Assembly: GCF_947179165.1 (NCBI RefSeq)
Contig: NC_077245.1
Coordinates: 46,897,286 to 46,961,285 of the forward strand
Source: Solanum dulcamara
Lineage: Eukaryota; Streptophyta; Magnoliopsida; Solanales; Solanaceae
Length of the DNA: 64,000 bases
Direction of reading: 5' to 3'
Numbering within the stretch: position 1 is the stretch's first letter; every line of letters starts with the position of its first letter. Below are positions 1 to 11,599 of the stretch, piece after piece. Both the position numbers and the translations under genes were made by a program. The notes beneath the pieces were generated by a model. The model was not told where the DNA came from. It was given only the letters and a program-made list of their open reading frames with translations, and did not search any database.

Positions 1-1402
1 GTTGTGCATCACAATCATGAGCTTCAGGACTTTGTCTCAATGCAATCGTGGAATTGGGATTCATGATCGCGAAGAATAATATTTTACCATAAATCAAAAC
101 TCATTCAAGCATTCAGTCAATCACTTTGTGTGCAACTAATTTTCAAGATTTTTCAACACAATAATGCCACCTATTTACCCCGATCTCAGTTAACAACCCA
201 CAACACTAATAATTATCAAAATAATCCACGATTTGTCAATTAAGCACATAAATTTCATGGTTTAATCTTGAGCGAGAATTAACCCAATTTTCAACGAACT
301 TACAAACTCTAGAGACAACAAAAGAGAGAGGAGAAAAGGAGATATACCTTGGGAGATTAAACCTTGAAGAAGTCTTTTGAGTGAACTCGATCACAGGAAA
401 GGGGAAATTTTTGTGAAGAAGAAGAGTTTTAGGTCCGTTTGGGGGATGGAGGGGGGGGGGGGAGGGAATGTGTTTTCAAAATTAGAAGACCCCATTTTTT
501 AACTGACCATGAGTCATCATGGTCACAACCCACTCCTCGCGATTGCGATAGGTAACCTGCTCAACTCTTCACAATCACAGGTAGTGGCTCACATGATCAT
601 GGTCAGTCACCCGATTGTTCTTTATGATTGTGGTGCATGGTTCACACGATCACGATTAAGAGTGGAGTGATAGAACCTAGAAACTCTCTTGACTTTTCGA
701 AGATGTAATGACCCATTTGGCAACTCGCCCACTTAATTTTGCTATCATCAGCTCCTAAAAAGTGTTCCAAACCTCATTTTGATGATATTTCAACCCCAAA
801 CTTCAATTCCCTTCAAACTTTAGCTTTCAAACTTGTTCAAAACACTTCCAAAACCTTGAAACCATGAGGATTAATCCAAAAGAAAATCCTAATCTATTCC
901 AAAAATCAAAAACTCAAAATTAACGAAGAATTAATTTTTTCTTGGATACCAATGAGTTGCCTCCCATCAAGTGCACAATTTAACGTCACGGCGCGTTGCC
1001 TATTACATCACCCTTTATGTTTCCACTTTGAGGCAATGAACCTTCTCCCCAACTTTAATCAATTTCTCTTCGAAGAGCATGAGGAGAACTTGAGATCATC
1101 AAGGATTTCTTTCGATCTCTTCACTTCGAAGTCTTGAATTTCTTACCCAACTTCACATTATTTTTTTGTGGAGGAGCATTGGGTAATAATGAGAGGATCA
1201 CTAGGCCATTTTAATCGAACTTCATAATCCTTGGCCTCCAAGTAAATGGCACCATTACTTTCGAATGAACTAGAGTTGGCATATACGATCTTTTTGCAAA
1301 CCTAGTACCATTTCTATGATTTCGGCAATTTGGAATTTTATTGGCTTGGCTCAGTTGTAAACACCCAAGATTTCATCCATGTTAATCACAACCCCTTTTT
1401 CT
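1..1402 (-). mobile_element. Probable 3' part of an Athila/Tat-like retroelement (degenerate)
   Basis: No usable reading frame. On the minus strand the stretch near 950-1010 carries a GGGAGGCAAC-type sequence followed by a GACGTTAAAT-like sequence, which I recognise as recurring just after the integrase end of plant Athila/Tat elements; this is recognition from memory, not a search. Positions 530-660 hold GCGATTGCGAT-like words resembling those in the T1 LTR (47440-47600). A 12-G homopolymer lies at 451-462. The right end abuts the B 3' LTR, so this is probably older DNA flanking B. It could equally be unrelated repeat DNA. Confidence 0.3.
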
Positions 1403-3658
1403 TGAGACTCCAACTCCATTTCACTATTTTTGACCACTTGGAAATCATTGCTAGTCCCAAGCGAACCCTTGGTCGGGCTAAATCACTTAGCGAAAGACTC
1501 AACTCATGAAAAATAGAAGCTCAAGTGGGAATTTATAAAATATCCTCATCAATCTTTAAATATTTAAATTAAAGTATTCAGATTTAAAATATATTTCTTA
1601 ATGTCATCACTCAAATAATGAAATAATAGGTTAAAACAAACTCTTAAAGATTCATAATGACTCAATTCCACTTAGCCTATAAAGCCTCTACTAACTATTA
1701 AAAAGGTGTCGAGACAAGCCCAAGACTACCTCAGAAGAACTAATTAAAATAAAGGAAGCTGATAATGAAGGAGCTCCTCTGAATGCAAAAAGGTCTCACC
1801 AAAAGCTCAAAAAAATAGATCCTCAATAGTGCACCTATTGATGATCTCTAACACTTGTATATGTATCATAAAATGATGCAGGTCGAATGACATCAAAATA
1901 TGGAATGTATGATATGTAAAATAACTGAAAGGAAACTTACTCAACCCAAGAAACTCGACTTTGATAATAGTTCAACTCAATAAAATATGCAATATAATAA
2001 ATAACAATGCTTTAAATAACGTGACATAATGAATGTAACTCAATATATAAAAATAGGATACTCTACTTCTTGGGGAGTTTCTCTAACTGACAACCATGAG
2101 TATGAGCTAGTGACAATACAACAAAGCGCTGTTGTTGTCACAACTGTCCAATGCCCTTCCAGGATAAAGGGCATCACATCTCTGGATCCATATATACAAG
2201 TCCTCTTTTAGGACCATGAAAAATCATCCGAATGAATGACATGATCCTATCCTACGCTAGGTACGTATTTTATGAGGATTGAGTTATCTAAACTCTTACC
2301 CAAGTCGGTGCTCAATACTATCTACAAAATATTCATTATGCTCATATACATCAAGTGAGTGAAATACTCAAAATACACCTCATCTAATCTCGTTGGACCT
2401 TTACATGAGTTTACATCAATTCTTCTTAACTCATCTCTTCTCTTAAAGGTAGGTAACATCTCATATCAATAATGCATTTTAAAACATACATTAACTTTTC
2501 AACTCAATTCTCAAAATAGACATTTAAAATGTATTAATACTCATGTTTGAAAATAGGCGTTAAGGGACTTTCTCAACTAAACTCTTTCTCAATTAAACAA
2601 TAACAATAATCATTCTTTTAACATCAACAATGCAAAAACATGCTATGAAAAACTCAACTAGGGTTCATATGAATGCAAATATGAACAAACTTCTGAAGGA
2701 TTCAACTAATGAAAATCATCAACGTATATTTATATATATATATGAAAAATCAATAGAATTTATATAAATAACTCAAGAATTCACTCTAATGGAATTGAAA
2801 ACTCAAACTCATAACTTAATTTGACTTTATGAACATGTAGAACACAGGGACGAACTTAGTCAAATGTTTTGATAGCTTTACATACCTGGAACAAAGATTA
2901 TATAAGCAAAAATTGAAGACTTGGCTCAAAACTATTGAACCTTAGCTCTTCTCCTTCTTCTCCAATGTATGCTCTCAAAATTTCTAATTGTTAATTAGAG
3001 AAAAGACACATTGGTACTGATAAGTGGTAAATTTAGTCCCAAAATGGCTTGGGTTGAGTTTGGGAAAAAGACCAGAATGTTCCTCTTTAAATTGGGTCTG
3101 GGTCGCTATAGATGACTTTCTACGGCCTATAGGAACTCCTATTGACCGTAGAAAGGTCACTCATATGAAACCTTGGTCCAAGATAAGGAACAACTTAAAT
3201 TTGCAGTAGGGGTCTACGACCACCCTTCTACGGGTCGTAGGCCCTGGGACGGGTCATAGGGACTAGTTCGTAGGAATCAGGTCACTTTCCTGGTTTCTGA
3301 AGTTGACCTACCGACCCCTTCCTATGGGTTGTAGGATTGTCTATAGACTGTCCTACTAACTCGTAGGTAGAGTCCTACACACAAGAGATGCTGAGTCTCT
3401 GAGCTTCACCTATGAGCTTCTCCTACGGCCCGTAGGAAGTCCTACGAGCCATAGAAGCCACTCGTATGGAGGGTTGAAGAAACTCAAATATTTCTAAGAG
3501 TTGGGGTAACCTATGAATGGCCACCTACAACTCGTAGGGACTCTAACGGAGCTTAGGTACCACTCGTGGAAATAGGTAGTCTACTCTTTTTATATTTTTC
3601 TCAGGTTTTCTCTTGGTTCTCCAACTTGATCTAGGTTAGAATAGCACGGGGTGTTACA
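1403..3658 (-). repeat. 3' LTR of element B
   Basis: On the minus strand this begins TGTAACACCCCGTGC at 3658, directly after a purine-rich tract, as an LTR should. Positions about 1448-1530 match 30791-30863, and about 3044-3658 match 45480-46039, both in the same orientation; those are the pieces of the B 5' LTR. The inner end near 1403 is estimated by that alignment and is uncertain by tens of bases. The U3 side (3110-3560) is packed with CCTACGG/CCGTAGG dyad words, including a perfect inverted repeat at 3422-3436. I did not find a matching 5-bp target duplication. Confidence 0.72.
3110..3560 (-). promoter_or_regulatory. Dyad-motif cluster in U3 of the B 3' LTR
   Basis: Many variants of CTACGG...CCGTAG occur here, for example CTACGGGTCGTAG at 3228-3240 and CCTACGGCCCGTAGG at 3422-3436 (7-bp arms, one-base centre). 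It lies about 100-550 bp from the LTR start. The same cluster is seen, diverged, at 45530-45960. A role as promoter element or hairpin is inference only. Confidence 0.5.
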
Positions 3659-3671
3659 ATATCTCTCCTTT
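3659..3671 (-). other. Polypurine tract of element B
   Basis: Minus-strand AAAGGAGAGATAT directly precedes the LTR start at 3658. Element C has nearly the same tract before its 3' LTR (28538-28550), which supports both assignments and a close relationship of the two families. Confidence 0.65.
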
Positions 3672-3839
3672 GGGATCATCCATCCTAGAATGATAGCCTA
3701 TCTAAGAATTTACTCAAGGCATGAATACAATGCATAACTTAAAATACCAATCTCAATAATTACTCACTCAATTACTCAAACTCAAGAAGGTAGTAACTGA
3801 AAGATAGAAATAGGAATATTACGTTCAATATCAATATTA

Positions 3840-4480
3840 GGAGGAATAAATAGATACAGGAACTTGAATTTCATATCTTCCTTGGCTTCTCATGTATCTT
3901 CCTTAACAAATTGATTTCTCCACAAGACTTTGACTGAAGCGACTTCTTTGGTCCTCAACTTACTAACCTAACGATCAAGAATTTGGACAAAAATCTCCTC
4001 ATAGGACAAGCTGTCTTTTACTCCAATATTTTTTGTAGGGAAAATGAGTGAACGATCTCCTAAGCATTTCTTAAGCATGGAAATATGGAACATTGGATGA
4101 ACGACATTTAACTTTGATGAAAGCTCTAATTCATAGGAGACAATACCAATCCTCTTGATAATATTGCAAGGAACAATATATTGGGGGGCGCAACTTCCCT
4201 TTCTTCCCAAACATCATAACTCCCTTCATGGGGAAACTTTCAAATACACCCAATCATTGACATCAAACTCCAAGTTTTTTCTCCTAATATCTTTTAAGAT
4301 TTATGATGACTTTGCGTAGTTTTTAACCTTTCTTGGATAATATTTACCTTCTCCATAGCTTGATGAACCAAGTCTAGCCCTATGAACTCAGCTTCAGCAG
4401 CCTCAAACCAACCAATTGACGATCTACATCTTCTCCTATAAAGAGCCTCATATGGAGCCAATTGAATGCTCAAACAAAAC
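3840..4480 (-). pseudogene. Element B integrase C-terminus with chromodomain-like tail
   Basis: The clearest stretch (3968-4210) reads ...YELELSSKLNVVHPMFHISML, the integrase C-terminal signature (usually YELxLP..L..VHPVFHVSML) of Ty3/gypsy elements. Downstream, 3880-3970 reads VSKLRTKEV...VKVLWRN and ends like a chromodomain-type tail. Upstream toward 4480 the frame breaks, but the remnants match the integrase segment around the YGRRCRSPIGWFE region. The left half of integrase is lost: at 4481 the sequence jumps to LTR D0, and the next B coding sequence is at 19126. Nonfunctional. Confidence 0.72.
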
Positions 4481-4679
4481 TATAATGACCCCCTGGGTCA
4501 TTTTAGAAATAAAACATTTATTTCATTATTTAGAGTGTTTCTGTAGTAACCCCAAGTCATTTAACTTGCTGGCACTAATTATTCGGCTAGTTGGTCATTC
4601 ATTTGGGTGTTAGCTCTATTTTCATATTTTGGAGCTTTATAACTTTAAAAAGTGATTTCAATAATTACTTCAGGTAAAC
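4481..4679 (+). repeat. LTR D0, left part (D family), inserted in B integrase
   Basis: Starts TATAATGACCCC, matching the TGTAATGACC-type starts of the D and A LTRs, and aligns by eye with 50060-50250. It is cut by solo LTR S1 and resumes at 8140. The last five bases (4675-4679, taaac) are one copy of the S1 target duplication. Confidence 0.65.
4675..4679. repeat. Target site duplication of S1, left copy (taaac)
   Basis: Identical to 8140-8144; brackets the TG...CA-ended element between them. Confidence 0.8.
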
Positions 4680-7620
4680 TGTCATGACCCAACCCCATAG
4701 GCCGTGACTGGGGTCCGACTTGGACCCCCCATATACATACCTATCAGCTGTGGTCACATTGAACTGTAAATAAGACAATATCATATAACAGATCCCTATT
4801 GGGCGACAACGTTTTCATAAACCTGTAGCCCTTTTCATTTGTATCATAACATGACAGGGCACACAAGCCGACAGGGCTGCCAGAACATAATAACGTATAT
4901 CATATATCACGTAGACCCAGCTGAATCAAACTGACATACACAACCCACATATACATGTCTGCAGACCTCTAAAAATATAAATGACAACATATGGTGGGAC
5001 AGGGCCCCCGTCGTAACCCTGAATAAACAAAACAATTTTATACATCATTAGTCCGTATTCAGAAAAACTAGGGTACGACATAATGGAGCCTCTTCTAACT
5101 GAGCTGAACGGAATCCTAAGCTGACGGACTTCCAAAACCTGTATCGGTACCTGCGGGCATGAAATGCAGCCCCCCCGAAGAAAGGGGGCCAGTACGACAT
5201 ATGTACTGAGTATGTAAAACATACTATGATACAATTGGAAGCATATCTGAAATAGAGAAGCAGGGGATAAAATGTCAAATCAGAAATCAGTACCTGGAAA
5301 AGTAAAATTATGCATGCTCAAATTTTCAATATAGTCGGCCCTACCAGGGATCCGATGAATCATATCTGTAGTATCAGTATCAGGCCCCGTGCCATCGCCA
5401 CCTTATTATAGCACATCATTATCATATATATACATACATACCCGACCTTCTAGTGAAGGGCTCGGTGGACAATGCAGTGAATTGCACGAATCTTATAGCC
5501 GGCCTGGGACTCGGAGAAGAAGTGTTATAGTATACACGAGTAGAGTAGTGAGAAACAAAACACAATTTAAATCATTATCTGAGACTCAATGAAGTCATCA
5601 AGCGAATCATCACTTGGAGGTCAGGGTAGGAATGTAGTTGTTTCAAGTGCCCTCTAACTCTCACTCGGGGCTATATCAGTTAAGATCTCAGGTACCCTAG
5701 ACGCATACTAAAGTAAGGCCAATTCACTTATGGAATCTGAACATTTTTTATCAAATAGTTTTAAGACTTGGAGTCTGTACATTCATACCTCTTTAATGTA
5801 TAGGAGTTTCTAGGGAAATAGTTTAACTACCGTAGAGTTCAACATCCAGTAGTAAATAAGAGGTACTTAAGAATGGAATTACCCTGGAGCTCGTATCACA
5901 TTTACCTTACAACTAGGACATGCCAAAAAGAAAGTGAGTAAACTCTATGTGGTCTGTACTTTTCTTCTGGTGGTCATGACATACATATCTCGTACCCGGC
6001 CCTTCATGGGGCTCGGTGAAACACCATGGCATTGTAATCTCATTTTCGTATCAAATACATTTCAAGGGAAATGAGAGATAGCTTCCCATACATTACATTC
6101 TGACATACAGAATCCCTACTAGGAAATACTCAGAATTCTAGGAATGGAATTATCCCCGCACTTCATATACAATTCACTTAAGGCTAAACACTGCCAAAAG
6201 GAAAGAAAGATAGCTGTACGAACTTATACCAAAACATGCCAAGGTAAAGCTTTACATACCTTTTGGGAGTTACCCTTTATCCTGCTCGTCTCGTCGTCTT
6301 CCGAACCTATTCAATATGAAAGTAATACGAATATCAACTACTCTTAACTTTCCAGCATCTTGGATTACACCTTAATGTTAATGGAATCTATTTCCTTAGT
6401 CGTTTCCTCGACTAGTCCTTTAGTTTGTTAAGGCGTTAACAAAAATTGGGCAGCACCTCCCCTATAATGTGCCCTATCCGAATTTCTAATTAGGTACCTA
6501 AGACCTACAGCCAACCAACAACAATAACCTGCAGCAATTCATACCAACAATATACAACATAAACTCCAAACGACTTATTCAAAAATACGATATCACAATA
6601 GGGCGTCTAGCCTTTATTTTGTAACGCCTTTAATTATACGCAACAGGGGGTCATGTGGCTTCAAACAGCATCACCCTAAACCATATTAGAACATGTTTAG
6701 GTCCTGAAATAACACACCACACCCCTGCAACAGCAACTCACAAGAACAACACTTCATTTCGACAACAATTCAACTATAGCGATTTCAATTTAGTTTATTC
6801 CAAACGTTGAACTTTTTTACGACTTTTCCCCAACTTCAAGCAGCCCAAAAGGTGTGTAATACACCCTATAATAACACCATAAACTTCAAATTAGAAGTAA
6901 AGGCCTTACCTTACGTTAAACTTGTCAAACTCGCTAAAACTATCAAAATGCGAAATCTGGACAGCCCACTGTCTTATATTGTCGCTTAGTTTCGGAGGGG
7001 TAATTGAGGGAAATAGGATTTGTGTCCTCAATGAAAGTTATAGAAATGTGTATCGAGGTCGCAAAAAATTTTGAATTACCCCTACAGCAATTTTGTACGA
7101 AAATATATGACCAAAATACTTACAGCTGTCCGTGTAGAATTTCCAAAACCAAATCTGAGCAGTACCTCCTCTACACTTCATCACCATTTTTCGAGCTGAT
7201 ACAAGTAAAACTGGATTTTGGAGTCTGAATGAAAGTTATAGACCCATGAAATAAATTTCCAAAACATATTAAATCATTCAAAACGAATCTGTACACAAGA
7301 AGTTATACCAATATTACTAACAACAGTCCCTTCCAAAAACGGGTTGGTTAATTAGTTCTTAACATTTCTCCTTCAACTTTCTCTTATTTTTTTCCAAATG
7401 TAAACTGCAACCATGGTTCCGTAGGCATCCTAATACACATGTATACACCCCCACATGGTTGAAAAACATTGTAGATAATTAATTGACGGAGAAAAAATCG
7501 AAGAACTCACCTTTAATTCTTCAAAAACGTGGCTGCCTTGTTCCTTTTGGTTCTTCACGTTTTCCCTCTTATTTGGCTGCTGTTTTTGGATGGAAAATGA
7601 GTTAAGAGTCAGCCAACATG

Positions 7621-7708
7621 TATATATACACCTACTTAGGAGGTGACACGTGGCAGCCTCCTAGGGTTCCACCTCGTCTAAGCTTCCAACACAAAACTGC
7701 CACGTGGC
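7621..7708 (-). promoter_or_regulatory. TATA box and G-box/ABRE motifs in S1
   Basis: A tatatata run at 7621-7628, with CACGTGGC at 7647-7654 and again at 7701-7708. Reading on the minus strand the G-box motifs lie upstream of the TATA box, about 430-490 bp from the LTR start. CACGTGGC is the known core of plant ABA-response elements bound by bZIP factors; activity in this copy is inferred. Confidence 0.55.
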
Positions 7709-7737
7709 AGCATGGGTTCCATCCCTAGTAGCTAGTC

Positions 7738-7790
7738 GCTTGCTTGTCACCTGCCTGTCACCTGCTTGCTTGTCACCTGCTTGCTTCACT
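7738..7790. repeat. Short minisatellite of gcttgcttgtcacct words in S1
   Basis: Three imperfect copies of a 10-16 bp word built on tgcttgtcacct, immediately beside the G-box cluster. S2 has gtgacc and gtgtcacc words at the matching place rather than the same array. Confidence 0.5.
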
Positions 7791-8139
7791 TTCGTAAGTT
7801 CGGAAACTAGTTTTTGCTCTCTCTCGTAGGTTCGTAATCTCATCTTATTTTAAGAGCCTACGTAACCCATGCTACACAAGCTTGGTATGTACTCCAATAG
7901 CTTAAGTATGTAAGACTTCTAACTTAGTAGTTTACGTAGATAAGTCGAGTCCTACGACTCATTACTTGGCCTCCAACTCCTTCCGACTTCTCTGGACCCT
8001 ATTTCCAATCTTCCCTACCACGGGGTGTCCCATTCTCCCTTCTTAGAGTTGTTAAATAGGGTCGTAACTTAAGTAGCTCACATACTAGCTTCTAAGTAAC
8101 TTAAGGAACATTCCGAGTTCAAAGATGTGGGGTGTAACA

Positions 8140-8655
8140 TAAACGACTTTAGAATGGAATTCTGATGGTTCCATCAGCTCTAGAATGGCCAAATTAGGAT
8201 AGTAGTTGATCGGCATGAGTTTCGAGGCATTTGGTTTGGGTTTAAGGCCATTTGGCATTTTAGCTTTTGAAATTTGGCTTAAGATTGACTTTGGTCAACA
8301 TTCTTGGAAAATGTGCTCAAACTAAAATTCCATCAGCGCAGTTAGCTTTGAAATATTGAGTTTGGCATATAATGACCTTTCATGAAATTCGCAAGGCTTC
8401 TGGTCTCATTCCGAGCCTCTTTGTAGATTTTAGTTTAAAACGATGCTTGGGTGTGGTACTCACTTTTTATAAAGATGACCTCAGATGGAAATTTTGAGTG
8501 CTCCGCTAAGTCTGGAATGTCAAATTTTGTGGGGTAGCATAGTTTGTTTACACGCATGGGGTTCTGAAAGAATCCCGAGCACCCCATCGGAGACTTTAAA
8601 AATAAGAATAATCTGCTGGTGCAATGGTGCACCGTATCTGGTATACCCTCACCCT
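8140..8655 (+). repeat. LTR D0, right part
   Basis: Continues the LTR broken at 4679; its first five bases (taaac) are the right copy of the S1 target duplication. It aligns by eye with 50255-50700 and 59010-59450 (words such as cttagaatggaatt and gttagctttg). It stops at 8655 where the A2 LTR begins; the remaining D0 sequence is missing from the window. Confidence 0.65.
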
Positions 8656-9414
8656 TGTCACGACCTGAATCCGAGTCATAATGACGCCTACCATAAACCT
8701 CGAGTAGGCAAGTCAAACCCAAGACAAGCAGAAGACAAATCTCAATTTAATTAAATAATTAATAACATAAAAAGGCGGAAGCAAAGAAATATAACCCAAG
8801 AAAAGTCAGGCCAAGGTATAAATATGTAAGTACGATACAAAATATACGAAAGGCCCGAAAGTGATCAAAAGAAATGACGAACTGACAGTAGACCAAACCC
8901 CGGATCTGGTGTCACCTATACAGGAGCTACTAAGTACAAAAGCTGACAAAATGTATAAATGTACAATGAAGATCTGATTGTCCTAATATAAAATATAAGT
9001 CAGAGTAAAAAAAGGAATGTAGCATGTCTCTGAACACCGGGAGGTCAACACAATCTGGAAAAGGCCCTACTAAAGATGATTAGGCGCGCGCTGAGGGTGG
9101 CTCGAACTAGGAGCTGCATCGAAAGATGGAGAAGTTTAGTGTGAGTACCAAAACACGGGATACCCAGTAGGTATCATAGGTCGACCAAGATCAGAAAGAA
9201 TAACATATATAATAAGTAGCACAATGATACCAGTAACAATAAGAGAAGAATACAATCTACAAATACGGGGAAAAGGGGAACGGGAATAATCATACGACAG
9301 TCAAGCAAGACCGACAAATTAAGTAAGCACATCAACAATACCATCTGATAAAATTACCGAAAGAATACTCAATGTAAACTCGTAGCTAAGGCTTAATATC
9401 GTCAAAAATATCAT

Positions 9415-9590
9415 GAAGAGCCCAGAATTCATGCCTCGAGCTTTCCAATAATAGTAACCCAAATATGTATCATGGGTTGCTCAGAATTCACACCTTGAGC
9501 TTCTCAATAATAGTAATAATAATAACCCAAATTATTTAACAATGGATCGCCCGAAATTTACGTCTTGAGCTTCTTAATAGGATTTCCATA
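9415..9590 (-). repeat. Subrepeats of the A-family LTR (diverged copy)
   Basis: Recurring units each holding a gagcttctcaataat-type word (minus: GAGAAGCTC) plus an AT-rich spacer, about 70 bp apart. The same array is clearer at 32814-33100. Confidence 0.55.
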
Positions 9591-10645
9591 ATTAAAATAC
9601 CACCGATATTTCCTTTAAATCATTACACTTATTTATAAATAAACAAATCTTGGAAATTTCCATTTTTAATCTAAAAACAAAAGTTTTTAACATTAGCGAG
9701 GCAAATCAATAAAAGTAGCAATTCAAAATCATATATCACTCGAGTAGAGTAAAAATCTCGCCAGAGGTGCCAAATCACTAACCTGAGACTCCAGTGTACC
9801 AAAATCACGGCCTCGGGCACAACATTTTAATATTAAAAGCTAGCAAGATATAAGCATACATTGAAATCGCACCAGCCAGCAACCAAAACCAAATGATTCA
9901 AACAAAGGGCTTCCTATGTTCAAATCACCTAGGAACAAGCTCTAAGGATTCTAAGAGATATAAACAAGCCAAGAAATCACCTAGAATAAGGATCCAATGA
10001 CTAAAGCCCCAACTAATCACTAACGATGATCATCGACTCCCAACTTCTCAATTGACTATCAACACCTAAATCACCAACCTACTCATGCATTAATACTCAA
10101 AATATACCAATTCTAGTCAAGGAAAGTCTAAAAAGAATAAGCCATAGCCTACCTCAAAACTGAAACCGCACCCGTACTGCTAAATTTGAGTCTTTCCTTT
10201 TCGAGTAGCCTCCAAATGATGCCACTCTAACAAATTATTGAAGAACATATCAAAAAACGCCAACGATATCCATGTTGCTATAATTACAATAAAACTAAAA
10301 ATTGGGTCAATATTCGACATCGGGACCCATACACGAAATCGAAAAACCAACTCCGTCACAAGGTTCCAAATCACTAAAAGAACTTGTAGCTCAAAAATGG
10401 GCACATTCCGAGCATCGAAAGAGCTCAAACAACCCAACCAATTTAAATCCCTAGAATAATGTTAAAATGCAAGAAATAGTAAAATTTACGTGAAACTTAC
10501 ATGGTTTTTAGGATAGAAAAAGGTCTCAGAATGTTCCCACTAGAATCCCTAATGCACCGGAACAAAAATGATCAAAAATGGTCAAGATTTGCTTCAAAAA
10601 TCATGTTTTAAAATATTGAAAATGGAGAGAAAAGGGCTGGCATCG

Positions 10646-10880
10646 GGTCTTATAAGACCTCACTTCCAGGCCCCTCAATATTCTCCACAAACGCGGAGAC
10701 AAGCTCCACGAATGCGGAAGTCAGTAAGCTGACTTTACGCAAATATGGTGGCTTGTCCTCGAACACGGAGTACAACCATCCATACCTCTGAGAACGCAGC
10801 CAGGCCCACAAATGCAGAGAGAAAAATACTCCACCTCCGTAAATACGGCTAGGGACCTGCGGACGCGGAGAGTAAATTAG
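10646..10880 (-). promoter_or_regulatory. U3 cluster and palindromic TATA of LTR A2
   Basis: Words such as acgcggag, aatgcggaag and ggacgcggag recur at 10680-10880, then the 14-bp perfect palindrome GGTCTTATAAGACC lies at 10646-10659 with TATAA in its centre. The A1 LTRs have the same layout with GGTCTTTTAAGACC (31732-31745, 43452-43465). A core promoter role is inferred from position and TATA. Confidence 0.5.
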
Positions 10881-11599
10881 AGGAGCACCAGCAGCTGTGC
10901 TGGTCCATTTCACCAAGGGTAACAAGTCCCTCAACGGGGCTCGAAACTCATTCGGAATCCCGTTGACATGAATGAACCATGCTTATCCAACTAGAAATGA
11001 CATTTCGAACTGAATGGAATTGATGGATTTTCTAATGGAGGTCGTTTCGATAGAATGTTGGCCCAAGTCAAAGGATATTAAAGAAAACACTTAAAATGCA
11101 AAAAGGGCCAAAAACTCATTCTGATCACCTCAAAAATCTAATCAAAGGTCGTCCTAGACCAAACTTGGCGTTCTGAAGCCAAATGCCTTGACTAAATTTT
11201 TATCCGAGTGTGTTAACTCAAAATTTTGGCTGAAGGCAAACTTGGCCAAAACTTTAAAGTTAAAACGCCTAATTGCATAAACTCAAAACCAATACTCCAA
11301 AACCCAAACCAACCTTCCTTCTAGACCAAAATGGACCTTTCAGAGATGATGGAACCATCAGAATTTTCATGCAATGCCCGAATCTCTGAATGTTGATTAA
11401 AGTCAGTTTTTTTAAACCTTAAGCCTCCAAAATGACCAAACCACCTCAAAACTCAATCAGATACCTTAGGAGGCGAGCCTCCCATCCTAACATCATATAT
11501 AAGCTATGAAAAAGCTACAAGAAGAGGTGAAATGGTACAAACACGTAAAAGCACGAAAATGACCTTAGAGGTCATTACAACATCCATTACTAAAAGGAC

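Larger units (their letters stand above)
4680..8139 (-). mobile_element. Solo LTR S1, about 3.46 kb
   Basis: On the minus strand it starts TGTTACACCCCACA at 8139 and ends GGGTCATGACA at 4680, with a perfect 5-bp target duplication (taaac). A second copy, S2, lies at 37220-40792 with a different perfect duplication. Neither contains a primer site, gag-pol or a repeated end, so the simplest reading is a solo LTR of a family with a very long LTR; a non-autonomous unit with very short LTRs is less likely because the two ends do not match each other. Its U3 carries a TATA box and G-box motifs (7621-7708). Short open frames inside (for example 5389-5592) resemble nothing I know. Confidence 0.8.
8656..11582 (-). 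repeat. 3' LTR of element A2 (about 2.93 kb)
   Basis: On the minus strand it begins TGTTGTAATGACC at 11582 and ends GGTCGTGACA at 8656. Matches the A1 LTRs at 30864-33821 and 42577-45460. Contains a U3 motif cluster (10680-10880), a palindromic TATA region (10646-10659) and diverged copies of the about 72-bp subrepeat (9415-9590). Confidence 0.8.

Noticed and set aside
451..462. 12-G run as a G-quadruplex or regulatory site
   Set aside because: A single homopolymer next to other G-rich bases; could be slippage or a sequencing artefact, and nothing around it supports a function.
3190..3560. CRISPR-like array of short palindromic words
   Set aside because: Spacing is irregular, the words vary, and the sequence is an LTR in a plant-type genome.
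4926..5278. Overlapping frames of 102 and 76 residues on the minus strand
   Set aside because: Inside solo LTR S1; the aligned part of S2 is not open in the same frames.
7004..7228. 74-residue plus-strand frame in an AT-rich stretch
   Set aside because: Inside S1, no domain, not supported by the S2 copy.
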